This document shows, piece by piece, positions 1 through 10,300 of a stretch of DNA of 64,000 bases. Positions within the stretch are counted from its first letter, which is position 1. The number at the start of each line of letters is the position of its first letter. Under the pieces are notes generated by a model, which was not told the DNA's origin, did no database searches, and worked only from the letters and a program-made list of their open reading frames with translations. Source of the stretch: Halichondria panicea (taxonomy: Eukaryota; Porifera; Demospongiae; Suberitida; Halichondriidae); the NCBI RefSeq assembly GCF_963675165.1, contig NC_087380.1, positions 4,021,803 through 4,085,802 of the forward strand, in the 5' to 3' direction. The position numbers and the translations under genes are program-made.

Positions 1-818
1 CCCCCTTAGTCTACTTCATGTAGATTATCTAGCATTATTTAGAAACAAGCTTGCATATGAAAAAAATTGCTGGCTTGTGAGTCCAGAAAAGTCGTAGTGC
101 AATATATAGATCACAAGACTGCAAACTCATAATCCAGTATTTATAGTCTAAAATTAATACTGAATTATGTAAATGAGTGCTATAAACAGATGAGCAAAAA
201 CTTGCAAGTCGCTTCCTGACAGTGATTACCTTAGAAAAACTATCGAATAGTTTGCTGATTTGATCGTTCCCCCCGTTTTTTGCTGATGTACACAGCTACA
301 ACTAACTGGCACAAGCTGAGTTCAATCTAGATAAAGTGCAGTATGGCCCATTAAGTGATTGCTGTTCGGACTGCATGGAAGAGACTTGGCCGTTATGATT
401 CGTCCGTATATGTCTTACTAGCGCAAGTTTAATTGTGGATGACACACATCCAACGTCCTCTGTACATTATGCTGATACGAGTGATATATAATTATATCAG
501 CACTGCATGGCTGTGCCTAAAAACTACATTGAGGTTAGAGTTCAACCCCAACATTACGATTCATCATGCCAAATGTTTTCATTATTATGCTCAAAATCAT
601 GCCAGCATGATGTTTCAAGGCATACATGTATATATACATGGTATTATACGTAATTATACACTGTGGTAAAATTATGATTGAAATGACAAAAGTCGGCAGA
701 CAATTACTATAATTATATGGACACTTGGTACTAGTGTCATGCAACCTCTAGTAGTATACAGACAAAACTATAATAACAAAATTAATTATGTCCACCTGCA
801 TGCAGCTATATACAAAAA
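1..818. other. 3' flank of the sacsin-like gene, AT-rich
   Basis: Noncoding DNA downstream of the sacsin-like stop codon. From about 182 onward it is repeated almost base for base at 23610-24244, so it is the outer part of the segmental duplication. The short open frames here (for example 433-669) are preserved in both copies only because the DNA was copied; their composition and lack of family resemblance argue against coding. Confidence 0.7.
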
Positions 819-3800
819 CTAATTACTCGGCTCTACAATGTTCTTGATAATTCTTAATATAGCCTCAGCATGATCCTTAGCTTGCTCGGCCTGCTCGCAG
901 TTGTATTTTTCAGCTGGCACAATAGCAGATAGTGGGTAGTTGGGGTCAAGGTGGTAGCTTTCCAAGGATATGGTGTGACCGGCAAGTCCACGCGTCTCCC
1001 CAGGACGTTCAGACTGTAGGCCGTATGCATGAGTGCTGATGTGGTGAAATTTCATTGAGTTTTCGCTCATACCGCACACAAAATACTTGCCTCCTTTGAG
1101 AGCTTTCTCTGCTACTTGGTATGCCATGAAGCAAACATCAGCACATATCTTTTCCTCATGAATCGCCTCAGTAAATAATACAATAAGAGACTTACAGTTA
1201 GCCTCAGCTTGCTTTAACCAGCGTCTTCCTTCCGCTGGATTAGTTTCAGGGCGAAGATCTTCCTCTTTAAACCGTGGCATTTCCGTATTAGCTCCACCCC
1301 AGCTAGTACTACTAATCCCTCCTCCCCCTACCTGGGATCGGGACGATGACTCTTGCTCTCTTGTGTAACTTTCTCTTTGACGCTGCGCTGTTTTGTTGAG
1401 ATCCTCCCATTGCAGGTTAATATTTTTGTCCACATCTCTTTTTGATATCTCAGAATTTAGAAACTTAAACACCTCTTCAGTCACAGCTGAATCATCGAGG
1501 TTCTTGTCAGGATGCCACTTAAGACAAAGACGTCTAATAGCTTTCCTTCTCTCTTCTTTTGGTAGCTTCCATATCTCATCAAGTTGACATAATAGAACAT
1601 CTTCGATCTTTTTAAGATTCTTGCTCTGCACTTCTTGATGCAAATTAATCGTGTCCATGTCTGTTTCACCCCCATATGGTACAACATCTGTCCCTTCTGC
1701 AAGAATCTTTTCTTTCTTCAAACCTCTGAGGAATTTGTAGAGCTTAAGTACACCTACTTCGATTCCTTCTTCATCATCTTGGTGTGTCAATATTTTGTAT
1801 TTCATACTGATTCGAGGGATGACATCAAAACTTTCACACCCTTTGGGCAAAATAGGGTACATAACCTCGACGTAAACAATGAGGTTCTCCATTACTTCAT
1901 ATCCAACAATCTCTCCAGGATGAAATACATTCTCAACTGCTTGATCAAGTCTATGATGCCAGCACTCTGCAACTTCTTTACCCAGTTTGAACGTGACCTC
2001 GCTCATTCTTTCTTCAGTCAGTGGAATTCTATTTACCTCTAAAATATCCTTCACTTCATGGGGATTCTGGACACTTAAGAGCTGAACAAGCACATCCTTC
2101 AATTTGGGACACACATCATCAGTAATTAGCTGTGGTTGTTCTAGTTTACTTATAATTAGCTGAAATAGTCTGTTGCACAAAGCCCGTACCACTTGGTGAA
2201 TATTCTTGGCCAACTGTGAGTCCAGGTATAAGCATCCGTCAGGAGTGTCTCCAGTTGTCTCTAAGTAAAACTTTGTGTCCAAATTACCAATCAATTTTTG
2301 GTTCTCTTTAAAAGTGACAACCATTCGCAAATGGCGAAAGGTTTGTATTGCTGTGCTGGCCAAAAACTCCCTAACAATAGATTCTACATTCTGCAGAGGT
2401 TGCTTGGCCTTGGTGTAATAGCGCACGCATGCAGAAACTGCCTGTGGCAGAATGTTGTTCATTTCAAACGTTTGAATCAAATCATTGCCTGCATCTGTAT
2501 GGTCAATGGGTTCACACTCCGGCTGAACCGTTAAGATACAAACTTTAGATAAGCCGATAGGACGAACAGCGAGTGACAGCATTTCACAGAAATCTCTCTC
2601 GAAAAGTTGGATCTTATTGTCTTTTGTTCTAATCTTTAGAAGGGAATAGCAGGTTTCCTCAAAATGAAATCTGCCCAAAAATGTGTCAGCGTCAACATAT
2701 AGCAATTGTGTTGAGAGGACTAGTGTTGTGTTATCATTAGGCAAATACAGAGGAGAGAGGGTCTCACTCCCTTTTGAAACTAAAACACTGGATGATTTAA
2801 CACTCAGCAACTCAATGAGCTCTTTAATTATTGCAAATACACATTTCCTTGTTTTCTGTTCAAGTACCTGCCCAGCAGAAAGTTCATAGGCTTTTTGAAG
2901 AACTAATTGAATGTGATTATAACCAATTGAAGACTCGACTCCAATCTGCTGAAGTATGAACTTTAGACATTCTAGCTGGCTATCAAGTATTTGAAGGAAC
3001 GGATGATATTTATCTGTTGAAATTGCACTGTAATGCAAGACACTGCAAGGCTTCACAAGGACTATATGATGCTTGTGTGTCTTCTCGAATGTACTATACA
3101 CCGGAATGCAATGCATATCTCTCAATAGCTGTATGTGAGCATCGTTAACATCGTCCTGTTTCGTTTCTAGCAATGTCAGGTTTTGTACAATCACTGACAT
3201 AAGTGACGTGGCTTGATCAGAAGTAGGTATGTTGGAATCTGGATATTGATCAAAGTTTTGAAAGTTGCTGAATCGTTTCTTAGCACTAATATTCTGCATG
3301 TTTTTGATTACATGATCAACTGTAGGATCACATGTAATGCCTAGTTTATCTGCTAATAGGCGGTGTTCACTATAAGTCAACGGACTCCAATTTTCAGGAA
3401 GATTAACTATCGGCTTTACAGTCCACAAGAAAGGTGTACAGTTTGTAATGGCAGCTTCACTGAGTTTGGCGAGGGAGCACATGCGCCTGTTCATCACTAT
3501 ATTGTTTGATCCACATTTTGCGCTACTGATCCATGTCACTTCTGGATGGATTTGAGTAGGCACAAATGGTATCTCTGCCACTTGATGTAGGAAATAATTG
3601 TCACTGTGCCATTTTGCTTCCTTAGCACTGTCAGACGATAAATATTGAAGGAGAACTGTCGAAGTTTTTACAATGTCCTTGTGATTTCCTCCTGCAATTT
3701 CTTTGCAGAACTCGAGAAACTCAGTGTGATTGACTGTGCACCTCAATCCAAGCTCTTTGAAGAAAGCTAGCCATTCAGTCCATGATGGAGAGCTCCTGAA

Positions 3801-6800
3801 ATATTCAGGGAGAAATGAAAAGTGTTTGTGGAAAGTAAGAAATATGTCAATCTCATGATTGCAGTAGCTGTTAACTGGCAGCAATTTGTCTATACCAATA
3901 CAGCGGAGTGAACCTAATTTTTTAAGAAATCGTTTAGCCCTTGCTATGTTTTCTGTTTCACACTTGGATTTGATTTTCTTGTAAATCACATTTTTGTCGA
4001 GCAAGGTGACTCTAATATATCTTAGATGTTCATACCTGTTCATCTCGCTGATATAGGAGAAAAATTCGAAGATAAAGATGCAGTAAAGATCTTCTGCAGT
4101 GACAACATTTACTTCAAGTTCCTCTGGAGCGCCAAAATCTGTCCAGGAACCACGTCCGTGCAGGAAGACAGCATTTGGAGTGTACTTGTTCCATTCAGAA
4201 TATCCCGCCTCACAAGCATTGCTTGGCCAAACATATGCAGTTTTACGTTGTAATGCTCTGAAAACGCCATCAACACACTCAAATAGAGGAAGAGACCTTA
4301 TATGGCTAAGGCTGTTTAAGTCAGTTCTGAAGTTAATGTTACTGAGGTAGGAAATGATAATACCAATCATTTCTTTGTCGATTACCACAGATAGTTCCTT
4401 CTCAATCTCTTGATTTAAATGGAACAATATTTTCAGAATAGCTGCAGTATCTTTTACAGTTGGACAAGACAGGTAAGCAGAACCAACTACGTTTGTGTCC
4501 AAAACTGGTATGCCGATGTATTGTAGGACCTGATAAATTTTAAGATATTCCCCATCCTCCTGCATAGAAATGGGAACGATTGGTATAAGAGTGTCACTGA
4601 AGGAATGTAAACTGCCTGTGATACTCGGAAGAAGAGCCCATTCTTTCAAAATGTGAGGCATATTGAAACTAAAAACTGGATCCTCTGAAAAACAATTCCA
4701 GTATCTGATCAATAGTTTCCTTGGCAGACTTTGGGGAAACTGAATTACTCGATTTGTTCTGAGGCAGTTAGGTAAGTGATTGCTTAAAAGCTTGTCGAAA
4801 AGGGTTAGACTATACGCATTGTCTGATAAATGTACACATACAATAAAGTAGTTGCTGCTATACAAAACTTTGATCAGTACAGGGTGGAGAAAACAGTCTT
4901 GACTATCAGGAAAAAGATCAGAAAAGTTAGATTTGACAACCTTTGTATGTTGATGGAATCTTCTCAATATACCATCAGCTGTTAAGAGAAGGGGTTGGCC
5001 AAAAGGTTCTTTTGGGAATTTCAACTGCTCAGTAGGGCTGGTTATAGTCCTTGAGGACCCATCTGCAATTAGTTTGCTTGCACCTAGGAGGTATTCAGTG
5101 AAAAGTTTGAACGTAGAAGTATCTCTGAAAACAGTGTCACTAATTCCACATGGGAATTTTCCCGTGTTGCTTATTTGAGAGCAAAAATTTGAGTAGTATT
5201 CAAATACTGTTTGCGGGCTAGTCCTTTCGATTTTACTAGCACTCTCTTTTATGGCTTGGTTGAGCTGGTCTTGAATAAAGCTACCCGCTACTGTCAACTT
5301 CATGCCGATGTCTTCAATAATCGCTCTTAGTTCACCCCGTTTATCAACAAAAGACCAGAAGTATACTTGAGTAGATGGATCACTGCTTTTAGGAGGGTGC
5401 CAATTTACTTGCAATTGCTTTGACTCACTATTCCTTGATCTTGTTGACATTGGTACAAGACTTGCAGGGTATTCCTTGTAATCAACTACAGCTAAAATGT
5501 TGTTGTTGCGGGCAACTAGTTTTTCATAGACACTCTCTGCAAATTTTATGAATAGTTTGTCCATTTCATATGTGGGTGGAAAAATCTCATAGTACTTCCT
5601 GATATCATGGTTTGCTATGTGCCATGCCTGGTACGGCTCAGTGGATACATAAAATGACTGACAATGCTCAAGAAGGATTGCATACGAAGAGGATATCGCT
5701 TGAAAGAGTTTATTATTCCAAACAGACTGATGATCTTCTCTCTCCTCCTCGGTAGAACTCCACAAATTTCTACTCATTGAGTTCAAAATAAAATGTCCGT
5801 TTATATGCACTGGTAGTTTTGATGTAACTGGCAGAGGCAGAGGCAATAAACAAAACAATTTTCCCTTGAGCTTTTCCTCATTCGGAAGTGAATTCCATGG
5901 TGATAATGGAGCTGCAATCCCGTGCCTAGGCTTGATTGCTTCAATAAAACTCCATGTCTGTTGTTCATTCTCCATATCTCCTAATCCTTGTTGTATCAAC
6001 CACTTGTTTTCAGTTGAAATTTCCTTTCCAGATGAGCACTGTACTTCACTGATGGTTAATGGGTATCTGATAACAAGAGATTTGTTTCCTTTCTTCTTGT
6101 TGAAGCTAGACATTGCTTTATGGAGCTCTTGACGCTTCTTTTGTGCTACTTCTTCTACTTCAGTGCAATACATTTTCGTGATGTTTATAGTGTTCCCATT
6201 TTCTGCTATAACCATGAATTTTAGTTTTGTAACATTGTTAAGAAAAAGCATTGCTTCTTTCGCAATGGGTGCCCATTCTTCTAGCATTTTAAGCATGGTT
6301 CTAGATGTTATAGGTTCACCAACAGGAGTTCCATTCTTGTGTCTAGGGATAATTTTTGAGTCTAGTAAATGTTCTTTTGTGTGTCTCAAAGGAAATCGAA
6401 ATAAAGAGCCACCACTAAGCTCAGGAGGGCAATTTTCAAGGCCAGACTGCAGAAAAGCGGAGCTCATATCAGGAAACACTTCCCAGAATCCCTGACTCAA
6501 ACCATCAAATCTTCGTCCTGGAGAGAGCACATTAGCTGCAGGCACATACTTACAGTGTGGATCCAGTACACACATTGTTTCTCCTCCAGTGATGAAGCTA
6601 GGGCAATCAGTGAGGTGGTAAACTACATTGAAACCGATGCCGTGACCAATGCTTTCATAATTAGTGCGTTTACTACCAAACCCCAGCTTCTGTATACCCA
6701 AAAAATCTTTCTCTGCAAAGACACCATCGTTCCACACCAAAAGAGCTGGGCCTTGTAGTTTACCCCAATTCTGTGATAATACTCCTTGTTTTCCGTGGGT

Positions 6801-7370
6801 CCGCATATCCAAAATTATATACATTTTAGTTGCTTTGGCATCATCAGTGTTCTGTAGTAGCTCTTTAAGGATTGTAATATGCAACGGATAATCTCTTATG
6901 ATGTTTTGAATCCTACTGGTTAGTTCCTCATGCTGGACAAAGTCAACACTCTGAAATTGACAATGTTGACTGGAAGTGGCCACAAATTTCTCAAGTATTT
7001 TGCTTCTTCTTAGCTCCACACCCAGCTTCTTTGCCAGAGTTAGTGGGATGATGCCATGTACATAAGTTTGTTTAGGGTCCCGTGGTGACCAGGGTACGTC
7101 GTTGTAGACCAGTTTGTTTGAATCGCGTAAAACGAAATGTTCATCAGGAAGCATAAGTGTGGGGGCTACGTTTAATTTTACTTGGTGAAGTAAAGTAACA
7201 ATAAAATGTAAAACAATCTGGCAACGCTCATCTACTGGCTGATCTTTGAAATCTTTCTTCATAGCTTTAAGAGCTTTCTCAATGTCTTTCAAGCAAAATT
7301 GTTTCTTGATCTGCAAAGATTCAATCAAACGTTTTCTCGATAATATACTTGCAGGTATTTTGTACAGATA
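819..7370 (-). CDS. Exon 3, 3' half: sacsin repeat 3, J domain, HEPN domain
   Basis: This frame is open from 7370 and begins [14 protein letters not shown], which continues the sacsin repeat interrupted in the other frame. The third ATPase region lies near residues 130-260 ([25 protein letters not shown]). The J domain is near residues 1905-1960, with LKWHPDKN at 1937-1944. The HEPN domain occupies about 2033-2169, with an [10 protein letters not shown] helix. HEPN domains of sacsin bind nucleotides and dimerise. The stop is TAG at 821-819. A TTG at 7328 could be taken as a start, but no eukaryotic start is needed because this is the same exon. Confidence 0.9.
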   Translation of the reverse strand, partial: YLYKIPASILSRKRLIESLQIKKQFCLKDIEKALKAMKKDFKDQPVDERCQIVLHFIVTLLHQVKLNVAPTLMLPDEHFVLRDSNKLVYNDVPWSPRDPKQTYVHGIIPLTLAKKLGVELRRSKILEKFVATSSQHCQFQSVDFVQHEELTSRIQNIIRDYPLHITILKELLQNTDDAKATKMYIILDMRTHGKQGVLSQNWGKLQGPALLVWNDGVFAEKDFLGIQKLGFGSKRTNYESIGHGIGFNVVYHLTDCPSFITGGETMCVLDPHCKYVPAANVLSPGRRFDGLSQGFWEVFPDMSSAFLQSGLENCPPELSGGSLFRFPLRHTKEHLLDSKIIPRHKNGTPVGEPITSRTMLKMLEEWAPIAKEAMLFLNNVTKLKFMVIAENGNTINITKMYCTEVEEVAQKKRQELHKAMSSFNKKKGNKSLVIRYPLTISEVQCSSGKEISTENKWLIQQGLGDMENEQQTWSFIEAIKPRHGIAAPLSPWNSLPNEEKLKGKLFCLLPLPLPVTSKLPVHINGHFILNSMSRNLWSSTEEEREDHQSVWNNKLFQAISSSYAILLEHCQSFYVSTEPYQAWHIANHDIRKYYEIFPPTYEMDKLFIKFAESVYEKLVARNNNILAVVDYKEYPASLVPMSTRSRNSESKQLQVNWHPPKSSDPSTQVYFWSFVDKRGELRAIIEDIGMKLTVAGSFIQDQLNQAIKESASKIERTSPQTVFEYYSNFCSQISNTGKFPCGISDTVFRDTSTFKLFTEYLLGASKLIADGSSRTITSPTEQLKFPKEPFGQPLLLTADGILRRFHQHTKVVKSNFSDLFPDSQDCFLHPVLIKVLYSSNYFIVCVHLSDNAYSLTLFDKLLSNHLPNCLRTNRVIQFPQSLPRKLLIRYWNCFSEDPVFSFNMPHILKEWALLPSITGSLHSFSDTLIPIVPISMQEDGEYLKIYQVLQYIGIPVLDTNVVGSAYLSCPTVKDTAAILKILFHLNQEIEKELSVVIDKEMIGIIISYLSNINFRTDLNSLSHIRSLPLFECVDGVFRALQRKTAYVWPSNACEAGYSEWNKYTPNAVFLHGRGSWTDFGAPEELEVNVVTAEDLYCIFIFEFFSYISEMNRYEHLRYIRVTLLDKNVIYKKIKSKCETENIARAKRFLKKLGSLRCIGIDKLLPVNSYCNHEIDIFLTFHKHFSFLPEYFRSSPSWTEWLAFFKELGLRCTVNHTEFLEFCKEIAGGNHKDIVKTSTVLLQYLSSDSAKEAKWHSDNYFLHQVAEIPFVPTQIHPEVTWISSAKCGSNNIVMNRRMCSLAKLSEAAITNCTPFLWTVKPIVNLPENWSPLTYSEHRLLADKLGITCDPTVDHVIKNMQNISAKKRFSNFQNFDQYPDSNIPTSDQATSLMSVIVQNLTLLETKQDDVNDAHIQLLRDMHCIPVYSTFEKTHKHHIVLVKPCSVLHYSAISTDKYHPFLQILDSQLECLKFILQQIGVESSIGYNHIQLVLQKAYELSAGQVLEQKTRKCVFAIIKELIELLSVKSSSVLVSKGSETLSPLYLPNDNTTLVLSTQLLYVDADTFLGRFHFEETCYSLLKIRTKDNKIQLFERDFCEMLSLAVRPIGLSKVCILTVQPECEPIDHTDAGNDLIQTFEMNNILPQAVSACVRYYTKAKQPLQNVESIVREFLASTAIQTFRHLRMVVTFKENQKLIGNLDTKFYLETTGDTPDGCLYLDSQLAKNIHQVVRALCNRLFQLIISKLEQPQLITDDVCPKLKDVLVQLLSVQNPHEVKDILEVNRIPLTEERMSEVTFKLGKEVAECWHHRLDQAVENVFHPGEIVGYEVMENLIVYVEVMYPILPKGCESFDVIPRISMKYKILTHQDDEEGIEVGVLKLYKFLRGLKKEKILAEGTDVVPYGGETDMDTINLHQEVQSKNLKKIEDVLLCQLDEIWKLPKEERRKAIRRLCLKWHPDKNLDDSAVTEEVFKFLNSEISKRDVDKNINLQWEDLNKTAQRQRESYTREQESSSRSQVGGGGISSTSWGGANTEMPRFKEEDLRPETNPAEGRRWLKQAEANCKSLIVLFTEAIHEEKICADVCFMAYQVAEKALKGGKYFVCGMSENSMKFHHISTHAYGLQSERPGETRGLAGHTISLESYHLDPNYPLSAIVPAEKYNCEQAEQAKDHAEAILRIIKNIVEPSN

Positions 7371-10300
7371 TCAATGGTACAGCCACTTCCAACAACCTCC
7401 TTACTCACAAACTGCTTACCAGTCCATACAGATGATACTTTCAAGTGCTGAATATCCTTCTGAGTATAATCTGATGAACTCTCTTTTGAATCAAGATCAG
7501 GTTCAAGTTGTTTGTCAAGGAAACCATACACTTGGTGGCACATTCTATCAATGGTTTCCACCAATTCTTCTGTGAGGGGTTGAGATACAAAAACTCGTTG
7601 TATTTCAGCAAGTTGTTCAATAGCTTCATCCATGGAAGGTGACTTCCGTATGCTCATCACGAAAAGACTGTCTTTGTTAATATACCCACAGCCTCCATTT
7701 TCAACAATAGCTTCATTCAAAAATGCAACTTGAGACCCAGCAAGATTAGGATTGATACCGGTGATACCGGTGCTTTCTCTATGCATATCATTGCCTACAA
7801 TCATCAAGTCTTTACCACACAGAAGTTCATGCCCATCTCCTTTCCATGGAAGAAGGTATCCTGTCGGTTTTGGGAGCACTGGTAAAAACGGAATGGAGGA
7901 TAGCCCCCCACTGCTGGCTCTTTGGTATGACATACTTTGAGATTTAGCGTACTTTGGCAAGACTTCAAATTTAGTGCATGATGACAGAACAAGTTTTGCA
8001 CACTTTAACGCTTTGGTTTTGTCGAAATAATACCGAGTCGGAATACTACGAGCACGCTCCACAAGCATATCATATGGAATAGCTTCACTAATCATGCCAA
8101 GTTTAAGTAATGCTGTCCTAGAAAGATGCCTTTCTGATAGTTCGTCACTAGGAAAATAGCTATCAGACTTATCATACAGGGGGGCAAAGTCTGCATCACG
8201 GTCAACAACTTCAGTGCATTTTCTGAGGACTTTTCCATCCGGTGTGCATGGTATGGAGGCATAATTCTTGAAATAATCATTTAACAAGTAGCTCCGTTCT
8301 GTTTCATCATCATACTCAGCTGCATACAGCTCAAGCATGCACTGAATGACTTCAGAGCGAGTGCTGAGAATTGACTCAAGAGAGCTCAAGTTTTGGAAAA
8401 ACAGTTTAGTGAAAGCAGGTTCATCAATTGTAACTTCTTTTAAATTGAAATAAGAATGGAATATGATGGGTAGATCAATAATTGGCTGGTTTAGATACTT
8501 AACAACTTCAATAACACATTTAGGAGTTGAAGATAATTGACACAAGATTCCAGGAACAAGAAATCTACTTTGATAGCCATGTAACCATTGTTTCAGGTAT
8601 TCCGAGTAAAATAGTTGGTCAGATGAAATCAGTGCAAACAGTTTTGATATCATATACGTCCATGGATTACGCTGGGTTAATTTTTCATTTTGCGGCCACA
8701 AAACATGGAAATTATAGCTCTTGATATAACGGTTGTTTTTCAATCCTTTCAATGCTATCAAAAGTGCATGATAAGCTCTTGGAATTACCCCTTGCATTAG
8801 TAAAACATTCCAAGTGACTTCACTGCCTGTAAGTGAGGTGGCTTCGTCTGAGGTCCAGATCCCCCTGCGATTATTGATCACAGCAAAGTTGCTACTTAAA
8901 TGCACTGGTAGGCCAATCTTCTGAGAGAGGGGTAGGAAACAAAATATCTCTCCTTGGAATTCTGCATCCACACTGTAGCTACCAGGAGCGCCCAGTGGGC
9001 AGGAGACTGATGCAGTGAAGTATTGTTGGGAGTAATCATCAGTCTCACTTTCTTGTGATACCAGCCAATGACGGCTGTTTGATTCATTGGAGAGAGAATC
9101 GAAGCAAGTTAGTTCTCTAATCTCAGTACCAGCATTGAGTTGAATAGGTACTTCAATACACTCTCGAGTGATTTTAAACAAAATCTCTGGCATGCTTTGT
9201 CCATGGCTGATTGTTTGGAATGTAATAGTTCTCACGTGCTGTAGAAAAAGCAATAGAGTTGAGCTACTGTTCTTAATGGCAGATATAAGGTCCTGGACTA
9301 TTAAATTTGAATAGCAGGTAGAACTAAGCTCACTAGGGTGTATCCTGAATGGAAGTCTAAATATTGTCCCTTCGTAATCAGAACGATCAAATCCAAACAA
9401 GCCATCATAAGGTGAGAGCTGACGCGAATTCGCAATGAACTTACTCGTGAAACGAATTTTCTTGGCTGGCTGAGAAAAATTTTTTATCTCTTTTCTTAGA
9501 TAGGATAGTGTTGGATCAAAGATATATAGTTTGTCTCGACTAACAAATGACGGTACATCTGTCATGTGGTATACTGAACAAAAACCAATTCCAAACTTGC
9601 CAATCTTTAACACTTTGTTGGCCTTGGTTGCTCCAGCTAACTTTGTGATGTTAGTAAAATCATCTTCAGAAAAACTCTTGTTGTTATGAACAATTAACGC
9701 AGGACCATGAGCTTCTGCCATTCCTGAGAAAAATAGTTTCTTTGGATTTGTTTCATGCTGCCTAGTGTCATAGCAAATGTTCACTTCAGTAGCTTCTGCA
9801 TCATCAGCGTTCTGCAGTAGTTCCTTGATAATAGTGAGTCCATCTTTGTAGTCTCGGAGAATATTCTTCAATCGAGTTGTGAGTGGTTCGTATTGACCAG
9901 CATCTTCAAAAGTGTCCTCAGAAGTATTCAAAAACTCTGACAATGAAACTGCACCAAGGTTATGTGCCATGCTAGCAGAGATGTGGTTATGCACAAATTG
10001 GTAGGAGTCCTTTTCTTCTGACGATTGCAGGTAATCCTTGAGGAATTTATTGTCCGTGTACACAACCTCCGAAGCTTGAACTAGCTGAGGCAATTCAGAC
10101 TCAGTCTCTACTGGTATCAGAACATCTTCTGGCATGACTTCGTCAGGAACGTTACTATTTCCATCGTTTGTGAGCCAGTTTAGAATGTTCATGATCATAC
10201 TCCAGGCATCTGATTGTTCAATAGCATTAGCTTGTACATTGTATTTGATCATTTTGAGAACGAATACGATCTGGGCTTGACTAACAGTCTCTGCGACTCT

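Noticed and set aside
433-669. 78-codon frame also present at 23859-24095
   Set aside because: Its preservation is explained by the recent duplication and not by selection.
819-7328. Treating the 3' half of the giant exon as a separate gene starting at TTG 7328
   Set aside because: TTG is not a normal start in an animal nucleus, the frame is open further upstream to 7370 with sacsin-like residues, and both halves form one protein across a single-base break.
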